Shown: positions 47,087 to 55,970, numbered from the stretch's first letter. The stretch: 64,000 bases of DNA from Cellulophaga sp. L1A9 (GCF_009797025.1 NZ_CP047027.1:4526001-4590000), one strand, 5' to 3'. The notes: generated by a model not told the origin, from the sequence alone. Numbers and translations: made by a program.

Positions 47087-48094
47087 ATGAAAAGTCCAAT
47101 CACAGGTAAGGAAATGACCTTACAAATTGAAAAAGATATTTTGGTTTTTCGAAAAGAAGAATTTGAGTATAATCACAAAAGTTATTTATGTGAAGATAGT
47201 GGTGAGTCATTTACAACCACAGAGTTAGATGAATTTAATTTGAATCAAGTTTATAATCAATATAGAGATAAACATAATATTCCATTTCCAGATGAAATAA
47301 TTAAGTTGAGAAACACATATAGCTTGTCAGCTGGTATGATGTCTCGCATATTGGGATTTGGAATTAATAGTTATAGGAATTACGAAAAAGGCGAAGTTCC
47401 AAGTTTAGCCAATGGTAAATTAATAAGTTTAGTTTTAAATAGTATAGAGAATTTTAAATACCAAGTTGACTTGAACAATGATTTAAATGAAGAAGAGAAA
47501 ATTAAAGCTCTTAAAAAAATAGATGTTGTAAAAGAAAATTTCAGAGAAAACAAGGATGATAAAAAATATGTAAGTATTTTATTTGAAGATAAATTTCCAA
47601 ATAATTTTTCCGGTTATAGAAAACCAAATATGGAAAAAATGTCAAATATGATTTTATTTTTTGCTGAAAAATTAAATCCAACAGAAACAAAAATGAATAA
47701 GTTATTGTTTTATTCTGATTTTCTTAATTTTAAAAAGACTGCTTATTCAATAAGTGGAGCAAATTATATGGCACATAATTATGGCCCTGTTCCAGTAAGG
47801 TTTGGTGGTATTTTTGATTATGCTTCTAATAAAGATTATATTTTTATGAAAATGGAAGATTATGGAAATGGGTATTGGGGTAAATGTTTTTATAAATCTA
47901 ACAATAAGGATTTTAATTCCGAGTTATTTAGTTCTGAGGAAATGGAATCTTTAAATACAATTGTAAGTGTATTCAGAAGTTGTAATGCAACTCAAATTAT
48001 GGAAAAAAGTCACGAGGAAAAAGCATGGCTTGACAATGAAGAAAGTAAAGGGTTAATCGATTATAATTATTCTTTTGAATTAATGCACGTTTGA
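47087..48094 (+). CDS. hybrid antitoxin: MqsA-like N-terminus plus Panacea (DUF4065)
   Basis: From ATG 47087 the protein has 335 residues. Residues 1-45 follow the MqsA/YgiT zinc-ribbon pattern (PITGKEMTLQIEKDILVFRK, then YLCEDSGESF), but the four zinc Cys are reduced to one. Residues about 60-130 form an XRE/MqsA helix-turn-helix (LRNTYSLSAGMMSRILGFGI, NYEKGEVPS). Residues about 180-330 match the Panacea/SocA domain DUF4065 (EKMSNMILFFAEKLNPTETK, MNKLLFYSDFLNFKKTAYSI, YMAHNYGPVPVRF). Panacea domains neutralise diverse toxins. It should bind the upstream toxin and its own promoter. Confidence 0.75.
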   Translation: MKSPITGKEMTLQIEKDILVFRKEEFEYNHKSYLCEDSGESFTTTELDEFNLNQVYNQYRDKHNIPFPDEIIKLRNTYSLSAGMMSRILGFGINSYRNYEKGEVPSLANGKLISLVLNSIENFKYQVDLNNDLNEEEKIKALKKIDVVKENFRENKDDKKYVSILFEDKFPNNFSGYRKPNMEKMSNMILFFAEKLNPTETKMNKLLFYSDFLNFKKTAYSISGANYMAHNYGPVPVRFGGIFDYASNKDYIFMKMEDYGNGYWGKCFYKSNNKDFNSELFSSEEMESLNTIVSVFRSCNATQIMEKSHEEKAWLDNEESKGLIDYNYSFELMHV

Positions 48095-48127
48095 TTTGTC
48101 AAATATTCACCAACGTGGCCGTTGAAT

Positions 48128-49000
48128 TTAAAAATCTAAAATTGATTTTATTAAATCGTTGTTCAAGATATCCGTTACTATTTTTGAGGCTTGTATAGGC
48201 GTTTGCGCAGGTTGACTCTGAAATACTTTTTTGTTTAAATCCTCTACGGTATTCGAAAAGCGCACCGCTTTCTTTTTTGAAAGCGCACTAATTTTTGAAG
48301 TATACCTAGTGTTAAATTGCAGATTATCTGGATCTACTATCCCTTGGGATATATACCCTCTTGTTTTCTTAGCACATCTGCAAGGGTTATTGGAATTGAC
48401 TAAACCACACTTTTGATTCATCCAATTGTATAATTCTTTACGCGTGCGCATTAATTTAATTCTAAAATTACCTGCAGTAATCCCTAAAATTTCTGCTCCT
48501 AGATTATGATCTATTTCAAACATTTCTCCTAAAATATAGATCATGCGCTGCTCTTTAGACAAACAAAGCAACATACCTGTAGTACAGTTAATCCTGATTT
48601 CTTCTATGGTATCTTTTAGTTCCTTTTCTTCTAAATCATTTAAGGCGTGGTTGGGTACTGCATCAATAGCATTAAAATAAGTTTCAAAATTTACGAGTTG
48701 TAATTTTGAATTTTGACGCTTACTATTGATAAAGTGGTTTACCGTAATCCGGTACAACCAAGTGGTAAATTTACTTTCGCCTTTAAATTTTGATAAGGCC
48801 GTAATTACTTTAATAAAAACTTCTTGCGTAAGGTCTTCTGCATCACTTACGTTCCCCACCATTTTTAGTGCAAGATTATAGACAAAAAGTTGATGCCGTA
48901 TAATTAAAACTTGTAATGCTTTTTTATCGCCCTCTAGGGCTAAATGTACTAACTCCGTATCTGCATAGTCCGGATAATTATCTGAAAATAGGGCTTTCAT
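48128..49000 (-). CDS. sigma-70 family ECF-type factor with C-terminal extension
   Basis: The 290-residue protein has sigma region 2 (about 25-95, RHQLFVYNLALKMVGNVSDA, EDLTQEVFIKVITALSKF) and region 4 (about 140-195, LSKEQRMIYILGEMFEIDHN, LGAEILGITAGNFRIKLMR). A ~95-residue extension follows that ECF cores lack. It begins with a Cys cluster (CGLVNSNNPCRCAKKT), which may bind a metal or partner. No anti-sigma gene is adjacent, so regulation may reside in the extension (inference). Confidence 0.8.
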   Translation of the reverse strand: MKALFSDNYPDYADTELVHLALEGDKKALQVLIIRHQLFVYNLALKMVGNVSDAEDLTQEVFIKVITALSKFKGESKFTTWLYRITVNHFINSKRQNSKLQLVNFETYFNAIDAVPNHALNDLEEKELKDTIEEIRINCTTGMLLCLSKEQRMIYILGEMFEIDHNLGAEILGITAGNFRIKLMRTRKELYNWMNQKCGLVNSNNPCRCAKKTRGYISQGIVDPDNLQFNTRYTSKISALSKKKAVRFSNTVEDLNKKVFQSQPAQTPIQASKIVTDILNNDLIKSILDF

Positions 49001-49015
49001 ATCTTTGATTTTTAT

Positions 49016-49051
49016 AAAACCTCATTTCAAATATAAAGAAATGAGGTTTTT
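49016..49051 (-). terminator. terminator after SDR gene
   Basis: A stem of 13 bp (AAAACCTCATTTC/GAAATGAGGTTTT, 9-base loop) flanked by A/T tracts lies between the stop of the SDR gene (49060) and the start of the sigma gene (49000), both on the minus strand. Confidence 0.8.
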
Positions 49052-49059
49052 AAGTACCA

Positions 49060-49809
49060 CTATATTGCATTTATTCCACCGTGTACGGGAATCTCTTCGC
49101 CCACGATATATGAAGAATCATCTGATGCCAAAAACAATACTGCTTTTGCAACTTCTTCAGGATTCCCAAAACGTTTTAAGGCTGTTTGTGCTGTAATCGC
49201 TTCTGCCGCTCCAGAAAGTACATCCTCAGGTAAACCAATTTTTCCCCAGAAAGGAGTTCCTATAGGCCCAGGGCTAACGGCATTAACACGAATTCCTTGT
49301 TCGGCAAGTTCTGCAGATGCAACACGCACTAAAGATCTTAACGCCGCTTTACTGGCGCTTAACAAGCTACTCCCACCAAAACCAATCTCATTTAACCAAG
49401 ATGTAGTGATGATCACCGATGCCTTTGGATTAAGATTTTTAATAGCTTTTTGTAAAGTAAAATAAGAACCTTTGAAATTTACATTCATCATATCATCAAA
49501 AAAAGCTTCATCCGTGTCTGCTACTGGAGCTAATTTTCCTTTTCCTACATTGATAAACAAAACATCTATACCACCAAATTTAGTAGCTGTTTCTGCGTAT
49601 AATCGGTCTAAATCTGCTTGATTGGTAACATCTCCTTGTACCGCATAACTATGTGTGCCTAATTGTGCAACCGCTTCCTCTAAAGCTTCTTGCCCTCTAC
49701 CAAAAATAACTACATTAGCGCCTTGTGCAACAAATTCTTGCGCTGTTGCTAAACCAATACCACTAGTACCTCCAGTAATGACTGCTGTTTTTCCTTCTAA
49801 CTTTCCCAT
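49060..49809 (-). CDS. short-chain dehydrogenase/reductase (SDR)
   Basis: The 249-residue classical SDR has the nucleotide motif GGTSGIGLA (14-22), the NVGKG strand, and a catalytic Ser/Tyr/Lys region near SWLNEIGFGGSSLLSASKAA. There the usual YxxxK reads LLSASK, so the Tyr is not in the standard place (SSLLSASKAAL). The C-terminal part (SDDSSYIVGEEIPVHGG) is typical. It is divergent from a TetR gene with a 220-bp spacer. Substrate unknown. Confidence 0.75.
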   Translation of the reverse strand: MGKLEGKTAVITGGTSGIGLATAQEFVAQGANVVIFGRGQEALEEAVAQLGTHSYAVQGDVTNQADLDRLYAETATKFGGIDVLFINVGKGKLAPVADTDEAFFDDMMNVNFKGSYFTLQKAIKNLNPKASVIITTSWLNEIGFGGSSLLSASKAALRSLVRVASAELAEQGIRVNAVSPGPIGTPFWGKIGLPEDVLSGAAEAITAQTALKRFGNPEEVAKAVLFLASDDSSYIVGEEIPVHGGINAI

Positions 49810-49985
49810 AATATTTTTTTTTATTTAATCAAGACAATTCGCTGCCCTGCTTAGTTTGGACACTAAAAAAATGATGGTGTTACAAAACTATTTTAGTTAA
49901 GCGCAAATAATTGCCATTGGTACTTAATAGGATAATAAAAGAATTGTTTCCTGAAGCTTACTCTATTTATAGTAAATTATCTATT

Positions 49986-50024
49986 TTACCAATCGTTCGG
50001 TAATTGATTTATTTTTTTATCTTT
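49986..50024 (+). promoter_or_regulatory. TetR operator and -7 element of the tetR gene
   Basis: The palindrome TTACCAATCGTTCGGTAA (49986-50003) precedes the -7 element TATCTTTG (50017-50024), which ends within a few bases of the ATG at 50030. The same half-sites TTACC/GGTAA recur at 50614-50631. A minus-strand -7 candidate TAGTTTTG for the SDR gene lies at 49883-49890. Confidence 0.65.
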
Positions 50025-50029
50025 GCGGC

Positions 50030-50593
50030 ATGAGACCACAGAAAGTTCAAGACACCGATATGATGAACAGCCTAGTTAAAACCTTTCGTTCCAAAGGGTA
50101 CGAAGGAGCTAGTCTTGCTGAATTAGCGACAAGTACAGGACTAAAAAAAGCCAGCCTCTATCACCGTTTTCCTAACGGGAAGCAAGAAATGGCCACTGCT
50201 GTACTCGATTATTTAGAAGAATGGGTAGATCAACATCTCTTTACACTATTGTTAGATGAGAACAAAACTCCTGTAGAACGAATAAAAGAAGGCATCGCAG
50301 AAATTAGAAAATCTTATGATCATGGTAAAGAAACTTGCATTTTTAGAGCGCTCTCTTTAGGCCAAAGTTTAGAATTATTTGAAGTCCAAATTACTAGAGG
50401 AATGAGTAAATGGATTAACGCCTTCAAAAATATAGGAATAGCTTTAGGCTTAACGGAATCTAAAGCACAGCAGCAAGCTGTTGATACGCTGATAAAGATA
50501 CAGGGAAGTCTTATTGTTACAAGAGGCATGAATGACTTAGCTATATTTGAAACTACACTTAAAGAAATACAAGCTACATATCTAAATCCATAA
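50030..50593 (+). CDS. TetR/AcrR-family regulator
   Basis: The 187-residue protein has an N-terminal helix-turn-helix (MMNSLVKTFRSKGYEGASLA, ELATSTGLKKASLYHRFPNG, about 8-50) and an all-helical ligand-binding domain. The second half, with CIFRALSLG and a dimer helix, is typical of small-molecule-responsive TetR proteins. Two matching palindromes flank the gene, suggesting it represses itself and the two hydrolases downstream, perhaps the divergent SDR too. Confidence 0.85.
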   Translation: MRPQKVQDTDMMNSLVKTFRSKGYEGASLAELATSTGLKKASLYHRFPNGKQEMATAVLDYLEEWVDQHLFTLLLDENKTPVERIKEGIAEIRKSYDHGKETCIFRALSLGQSLELFEVQITRGMSKWINAFKNIGIALGLTESKAQQQAVDTLIKIQGSLIVTRGMNDLAIFETTLKEIQATYLNP

Positions 50594-50613
50594 AAAAAAT
50601 TTATATACTTATT

Positions 50614-50631
50614 TTACCGAATGGTCGGTAA
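50614..50631 (+). promoter_or_regulatory. TetR operator before the hydrolase pair
   Basis: TTACCGAATGGTCGGTAA is an inverted repeat sharing both half-sites with 49986-50003. It lies 35-50 bp before the ATG at 50666, with a -7-like TATACTTG near 50641. Confidence 0.65.
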
Positions 50632-50665
50632 TTCAATCTTTTATACTTGAAGTTTAAAAAAAATT

Positions 50666-51652
50666 ATGAAAAATCTAACAACAACAGTACTATTAGCCAT
50701 TACGTTATTCTCGTGTGGTTCAAAAAATGAAGTTCCCGCTCCTCCCCCAAGCACGAGTACCCAAGAGGTAATGGTTTCAAAAGAATTTATCACCCAATAC
50801 AAATCCATAGAAATCAATGGCATTAGTATTGCCTACAGAGAAGCGGGTAATCCTAAAAACCAAACTATAGTCTTGCTGCATGGTTTTCCTGCATCATCAC
50901 ACCAATACAGAAAAGTATTTGCTCAATTATCTGGGGAATACCATTTAATAGCTCCTGATTATCCCGGTTTTGGGAATAGCGATTTTCCCGATGCAGAAGA
51001 CTATACCTATACCTTTGATACTATCGCCTCTACTATAGATACATTCTTAGAAAAAAAAGGAATTAATTCCTATGCCTTAATGATACAAGATTACGGCGCT
51101 CCTATTGGTTTCAGAATCGCAACGGAACATCCAGAACGGCTAACCGCAATTATCAACCAAAATGGAAACGCTTATGAAGAAGGATTAGGTGAAGCTTGGG
51201 CAGGAATTAGAGCACTTTGGGCCAATAGAACTAAAGAAACTGAAGATGCCTTATTACCAGCCTTTTCATTAGAAGGTTTAAAATGGCAATATACGCATGG
51301 CGTACGAAATATAGAAACGGTAAATCCTGACAGCTGGAATTTGGATTACTTACGCTTATCTAGACCAAACGCACATGCCGTACATCTAGATTTATTTTAT
51401 GATTACCAAAACAATGTAAAACTTTACCCTAAGTGGCAACAATACTTAAGAGATCATCAACCTCCATTATTAATTGTTTGGGGTAAAAACGATGCCTTTT
51501 TTCCTGAAAGTGGCGCAGAAGCTTTTAAAAAAGATGTTAAGATCATAGATTACAACATTTATGATACGGGCCATTTTGCTCTTGAAGAAGATGGTGATGC
51601 TATTATTAAAAAAATAAGTGCTTTTATGAAAACATTAAAAACATCCGCTTAA
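50666..51652 (+). CDS. alpha/beta-hydrolase lipoprotein, haloalkane-dehalogenase/epoxide-hydrolase type
   Basis: The 328-residue lipoprotein (VLLAITLFSCGSKNE) has an alpha/beta-hydrolase core: oxyanion motif LLHGFPASSHQYRKVF, nucleophile elbow LMIQDYGAPIGFRIA with Asp as nucleophile, acid region LLIVWGKND and His in DTGHFALEE. An Asp nucleophile in Q-D-Y/W-G is the mark of haloalkane dehalogenases and epoxide hydrolases rather than Ser esterases. It overlaps the next, paralogous gene by 1 base. Confidence 0.8.
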   Translation: MKNLTTTVLLAITLFSCGSKNEVPAPPPSTSTQEVMVSKEFITQYKSIEINGISIAYREAGNPKNQTIVLLHGFPASSHQYRKVFAQLSGEYHLIAPDYPGFGNSDFPDAEDYTYTFDTIASTIDTFLEKKGINSYALMIQDYGAPIGFRIATEHPERLTAIINQNGNAYEEGLGEAWAGIRALWANRTKETEDALLPAFSLEGLKWQYTHGVRNIETVNPDSWNLDYLRLSRPNAHAVHLDLFYDYQNNVKLYPKWQQYLRDHQPPLLIVWGKNDAFFPESGAEAFKKDVKIIDYNIYDTGHFALEEDGDAIIKKISAFMKTLKTSA

Positions 51653-52626
51653 TGAAATTTAGTTCCTATTTGATTGGTACATTGAGTTTACTCATCATAA
51701 GTTGCCATGAACTGCCCACAGATACTAAAGAAGATACCGTTAAGGAGGTATCCTTTTTTCTTCCACCACCCACTACCTATAATACCATAGAAGTAAACGG
51801 TGTAGATTTGTTTTACAGAGAAGCGGGCGATCCTAAAAAACCAACGATTCTATTGCTACATGGCTACCCTTCATCTTCCCATAGTTACCGGAATTTGATT
51901 CCCATGTTGGCCAGCCAATATCATATTATTGCACCAGACAACTTAGGTTCTGGTTATAGCGATCATCCAAATCTTGAAACAACCAACTATACGTTTGATT
52001 TGCTTGCGGAATATACCAATGAATTACTGAGTGCGCTTAAAATTGATCATTACACGCTGTATATGCAAGATTTTGGTGCTCCTGTTGGCTACCGAATGAT
52101 GATGAAAGATCCTAAAAGAATAGACGCTTTAATTGTGCAAAACGCCAATGCCTATTTAGACGGATTAATACCAGCAAGGCAAGCCTTTTTTAAGAAAGCA
52201 CAAGAGGATACATCGCAAGAAGAACTTGATTTTTTATATCACATTACTAGTGAAAAGGTGATTATTAATAAACAATATTTGTTTGATCTTGACACGACCA
52301 ACTACAACACTCAAAGTCCTGATGCTTGGACTCATGATTTGTCATTCCTTCAGTCGCAAGCAGATCGAATGATACAAGTGCAATTATTCCAAGACTATTA
52401 CACCAACCTACTTGCCTACCCTACTTGGCAAAAGATGTTGAAAGAAACACAGCCCAAAACATTAATTGTATGGGGTGCAAAAGATGTAAAATTTAATGCT
52501 GATGGTGCAAAAGCCTATCTAAGAGATCTTCCCAATGCTGAGCTACATTTATTAGATGCTGGGCATTTTGCTGTAGAAGAAAAGCCTCGTGATATCGCTT
52601 TACTTATTCTTAATTTTCTTGAGTAG
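51652..52626 (+). CDS. second alpha/beta-hydrolase lipoprotein, paralogue
   Basis: The 324-residue protein has lipoprotein signal LSLLIISCHELP and the same blocks as its neighbour: LLHGYPSSSHSYRNLI, LYMQDFGAPVGYRMM with Asp nucleophile, LIVWGAKDVKF and DAGHFAVEEK. The two are clearly a tandem duplication that has diverged throughout. The start codon overlaps the upstream stop (TAATG), so translation is coupled. Probably hydrolyses a related xenobiotic or lipid-derived epoxide or halide in the periplasm (inference). Confidence 0.8.
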   Translation: MKFSSYLIGTLSLLIISCHELPTDTKEDTVKEVSFFLPPPTTYNTIEVNGVDLFYREAGDPKKPTILLLHGYPSSSHSYRNLIPMLASQYHIIAPDNLGSGYSDHPNLETTNYTFDLLAEYTNELLSALKIDHYTLYMQDFGAPVGYRMMMKDPKRIDALIVQNANAYLDGLIPARQAFFKKAQEDTSQEELDFLYHITSEKVIINKQYLFDLDTTNYNTQSPDAWTHDLSFLQSQADRMIQVQLFQDYYTNLLAYPTWQKMLKETQPKTLIVWGAKDVKFNADGAKAYLRDLPNAELHLLDAGHFAVEEKPRDIALLILNFLE

Positions 52627-52636
52627 TTTAAAGCAT

Positions 52637-52672
52637 AAAAAAAGCGTATTCCAAAGGATACGCTTTTTTTAA
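52637..52672. terminator. bidirectional terminator
   Basis: The stem AAAAAAAGCGTAT/ATACGCTTTTTTT with an 8-base loop serves the hydrolase genes (plus) and the NAD operon (minus), which converge here. Confidence 0.9.
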
Positions 52673-52733
52673 TTTAAGCTTTTAATGCTCTTCTAACATC
52701 AAAAATATCTACCTAAAAAAAACCATAGTATAA

Positions 52734-53492
52734 TTAAATGACGGAATATTGCGTAACATAAGTATCTGTAATATCTTTAAAACTATTGGTACAATACACA
52801 TGATCAATACTCTCTTTTAATTCTTCAAAACCATAATTAAATTGCGCATGTGTTACATACAAAAATACCTTAGTGGCTCCTTGTGCTTTCAATGCTTCTG
52901 CCAAGAATTTAAAGGTTCTTCCGCCGTCTGCTAAATCATCTACAATCAAGCATTCTTTTCCTTCTACATCGCCTTGAATACTAATTACCGGAGCGCCATT
53001 AATTCTCACTTTATTAGAAGGTACTAAGTCCGCCGCCAGCTTTTCTGCAATTTCATGAGTGGTTTTATAAGCTCCCGCATCTGGACTCACCAATACCGGA
53101 TGACCTAAAGCTTTAAAAGTTTTTTCCACAAATTGGAAATGAGAAATCATTTCACTATTCGCTATCAACGCTAGAGAAATAGGGCTATGCGGATGTAAAA
53201 TGGAAACTTTATCAAACTTCATACTATTGATAAAATTAGCAATCACTTTAAGATCAAAAGATTCTGCTTTATGAAACCGTCTATCGGAACGTTGCCCAAT
53301 TAAACATAAAATAGTTAAAGTGGCTACTGCATTTTTATGCATGGCATTTTCAGCATCCCAAGCCTCTTTTATAGCAGCTATGGTAAATAAATCTTCATAG
53401 CTATTTCCTCTAATCTTGAGGTCTAAATTACCTCCTTCTATGATTTTGGCGGTTACTTGCCCATCATTAAATTTCTTTATTTCGTATTTCAT
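52734..53492 (-). CDS. PRPP-synthetase-like protein (Prs or ADPR-pyrophosphate synthetase)
   Basis: The 252-residue protein has the PRPP-synthetase plan: GQRSDRR at 66-72 (YARQDR in Prs), SPDAGAYK at 136-143, and the PRPP-binding loop CLIVDDLADGGRTF at 181-194. It is about 60 residues shorter than ordinary Prs and differs at each block. Conventional reading: it makes PRPP for the NAMPT-like partner. Alternative: it is an Adps, which pyrophosphorylates ADP-ribose, as in the phage NARP1 pathway; the company of an ADP-ribosylglycohydrolase favours considering this. Its start overlaps the glycohydrolase stop by 26 bp. It is the last gene of the NrtR operon. Confidence 0.7.
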   Translation of the reverse strand: MKYEIKKFNDGQVTAKIIEGGNLDLKIRGNSYEDLFTIAAIKEAWDAENAMHKNAVATLTILCLIGQRSDRRFHKAESFDLKVIANFINSMKFDKVSILHPHSPISLALIANSEMISHFQFVEKTFKALGHPVLVSPDAGAYKTTHEIAEKLAADLVPSNKVRINGAPVISIQGDVEGKECLIVDDLADGGRTFKFLAEALKAQGATKVFLYVTHAQFNYGFEELKESIDHVYCTNSFKDITDTYVTQYSVI

Positions 53493-54495
53493 TTGTAAGC
53501 TTTTTATTTTCTTTAAATTTTTCAGCTATTTGTTCTAAATAATTTAAGTTTTCAATATTATTTATCATAAACTCAGGAATGTCTTTTAAACCAAATCTTC
53601 CTGCCATTATACCTGTAGTAATAGAAGCGACTGAATCTACATCTCCTCCCAATAGCACTGATTTCTGCAATGCTTCAAAAGGATTTTTAGAATTCTTAAG
53701 TACATATAAAACTGCTCCTACAGTAAACTTTGAATCTGACGGAACTCCGTTTATTCCAGGTAAAAAATACGGAGCTTGTATGGGTTGACTTCCACATAGA
53801 ATAGTAAATTCTTCTGTATTCAAGTTTTTATACATACTTAGTTCATTCACTTTTGACAGATATGCTTTGTATTCTTCGTTTAAATCAACTGTACTAAAGC
53901 AATAGTCAATAACATGGGCGGTATCTCCTTTTTTTATAAGAACATATTCTGATGCTCTGGCTATACATTGACTGGATAGTAATGCATTTTTATTTGGATG
54001 CGTAGCGTTGGCGTTAATAGCGGCATACTCATTAATCAAATCATCCCGCAGCAAGCCCAAAGGAACTGATCTCATTGCTGGCGCATTTCCTGGATTAGGT
54101 CTATCCCTTTGAAAATCCCGAACTTCTTCTATTGTTTTAGCTCCAGAATAGTACCAACTCATAGAGCCATGACCATTTCTTCCGTATCCCTTTATTGCTT
54201 TACCAAGGTCATATTCTTCTTTCCATTTTTGAACTAATAAATCTTCAGAAAAAACTTCTCCCGAAGTTAAGGCGTTTATTAATCCAATAGTCATTTCAGT
54301 ATCATCTGTATACTCCCAAGCAGTGTAATTTTTGGTAAATATTTCCTTTTTTTCTGGTGCTACTTTTATTTGGTCTCTAGCATTTACAAATTTTGAGAAA
54401 TCTACATGTTGGCGTATCCAATCTCTATCTTGAAACTCTACTCCTGCTCCAAATGCATCTCCTATCGCTATACCTAAAAGTATTTCCTTTATCAT
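53467..54495 (-). CDS. ADP-ribosylglycohydrolase family (DraG/ARH)
   Basis: The 342-residue protein has ARH metal motifs at both ends: LLGIAIGDAFGAGVEF (about 7-22), EYTDDTEMTIGL with TDDT at 63-66, and GGDVDSVASITTGIMAGRFG near the C-terminus. These bind two magnesium ions and hydrolyse ADP-ribose from Arg, Ser or other acceptors, or related compounds. Inside an operon with NAMPT- and Prs-like genes it could supply free ADP-ribose. It follows the NAMPT gene by 9 bp. Confidence 0.85.
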   Translation of the reverse strand: MIKEILLGIAIGDAFGAGVEFQDRDWIRQHVDFSKFVNARDQIKVAPEKKEIFTKNYTAWEYTDDTEMTIGLINALTSGEVFSEDLLVQKWKEEYDLGKAIKGYGRNGHGSMSWYYSGAKTIEEVRDFQRDRPNPGNAPAMRSVPLGLLRDDLINEYAAINANATHPNKNALLSSQCIARASEYVLIKKGDTAHVIDYCFSTVDLNEEYKAYLSKVNELSMYKNLNTEEFTILCGSQPIQAPYFLPGINGVPSDSKFTVGAVLYVLKNSKNPFEALQKSVLLGGDVDSVASITTGIMAGRFGLKDIPEFMINNIENLNYLEQIAEKFKENKKLTNEIRNKEI

Positions 54496-54504
54496 TACAA
54501 AAAT

Positions 54505-55959
54505 TTATAGATTCTCATTGATCCGATCTCTTATCTCTTGTAGGCTTACTTGATTCATAAATTTTCCGTCTTCATAAATTACCTGTAATGCTCCTTCGCT
54601 TTCTACTGCTGGTGTTACTTGATCTACTAAAACAAACTCCCCATCAACCACAGCTACTTTTATCAATCCTTTAGCCGATTTTTTAACGCCATCATCCGTA
54701 ATTGGATCTTTGAAAATTTCTCTTCGTTCACCATTTACTACTACAGAAGTAGCTTTCATAGCAAAGCCAAAAGTATCTCTGGTATTAAATTGGTATGTAA
54801 AAGAACCTATTCCTAAGACAACATTAGTAGTCGCAAAACCTTTATCACTCAAACGTTGACAAATATTCTCTGCTCTTTCTGTAGTAATACTATCCCCATA
54901 TATAGCACCAATATGTGCATCTAAAACTTTAAAACCTTGTGCATTTACAGTACCTCCAAAAATATCCCAAAGGAGTTCTACAACACCTTTATCTTTAGGA
55001 CTTTCTGCACCTAGTGTCGTAGCTTCTCCACAGATAATGTCTACAGGATCTCCACTATCTGGCCTAATCACCAATTTACCATCTCTTGCTAAAACTTCTT
55101 CTTTTAACTGCGGTAAATACTCCGTAAGTACTTTCCATAAATCCCAAGTATCACTCACTACAGATAATATTCCACTAGGATACGTATCCATTAAAGCTCT
55201 AAACGTGCCTATTTCATCATCTTTTGTTCCTGCACACATAACAGAGTGTTCTGTAGCATTCACAGAACCTACCACAAAGCCTTTAGCATGATAATAGTTA
55301 CGAAGCGTGCTAATTACAGGTAAGGTGTCTGACCCTAAAAATACTGCAGCATGCCCCATACCAGAAGAAACTGCACTTTGTAAGCCTCCCATTCCACGCA
55401 TAGAAAAATCATGTCCTTGAAAATCTATAAAGCCCATATTTTCTTTGTCGGTGGCTAAAGTCCATTTTTTGAAAATCCTTTTATAACATAAGGCAATAGA
55501 TGCCGAGGTCATCGGTTGCCATAACATGGTAGACAAAATAGTTTCTAAAAAATTTGTTATCCAATAGAAGTTTTTGTCTGTGTTTACCACAGTTACCATA
55601 GGAACTCTAATAGGAACCTCTAGTCCTTCTGGTAAAGATTTAGCTCTGATAGGCAAGTATTGTAAATCATGTAATTCTTCATAGTGCGTCACATCGTAAT
55701 CTGTACCTAAATACAACGACAATTCCTCTTTTAATTCATTACACACTTGCGCTTTTGGTTTCGAAAAGAAATTATCTTGAAAATAATCATGCAACCATTG
55801 AAATACATATTGTTGCCCAAAAGAAACTACCTTATCACATCCTTTTGGCGCATATTTATTACTTCTAGGCGTCCAATTAGAATATACTTCTTCTGTCCCT
55901 TTTGGGTATTGTTGGTGGTGTCCTGTTTTGTATCCGTCTGTTAAAAATAATCCGTTCAT
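54505..55959 (-). CDS. nicotinamide phosphoribosyltransferase-like (NadV/Namat)
   Basis: The 484-residue protein has NAMPT family blocks: TDGYKTGHHQQYP at 7-19, DFQGHDFSMRGMGG near 179-192, GSVNATEHSVM with the catalytic His at 238, SVVSDTWDLWK near 266, and VIRPDSGDPVDI near 297-308. Length is that of human NAMPT. It joins nicotinamide to PRPP giving NMN. In phage NARP1 a homologue called Namat instead joins nicotinamide to ADP-ribose pyrophosphate, giving NAD+ in one step. No NMN adenylyltransferase gene is in the operon, which leaves both options open. Confidence 0.8.
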   Translation of the reverse strand: MNGLFLTDGYKTGHHQQYPKGTEEVYSNWTPRSNKYAPKGCDKVVSFGQQYVFQWLHDYFQDNFFSKPKAQVCNELKEELSLYLGTDYDVTHYEELHDLQYLPIRAKSLPEGLEVPIRVPMVTVVNTDKNFYWITNFLETILSTMLWQPMTSASIALCYKRIFKKWTLATDKENMGFIDFQGHDFSMRGMGGLQSAVSSGMGHAAVFLGSDTLPVISTLRNYYHAKGFVVGSVNATEHSVMCAGTKDDEIGTFRALMDTYPSGILSVVSDTWDLWKVLTEYLPQLKEEVLARDGKLVIRPDSGDPVDIICGEATTLGAESPKDKGVVELLWDIFGGTVNAQGFKVLDAHIGAIYGDSITTERAENICQRLSDKGFATTNVVLGIGSFTYQFNTRDTFGFAMKATSVVVNGERREIFKDPITDDGVKKSAKGLIKVAVVDGEFVLVDQVTPAVESEGALQVIYEDGKFMNQVSLQEIRDRINENL

Positions 55960-55970
55960 GTTATGTTATT

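Noticed and set aside
47003..48094. Antitoxin starting at 47003 inside the toxin gene
   Set aside because: The MqsA-like domain begins at the ATG 47087; the extra residues are the toxin gene read in another frame.
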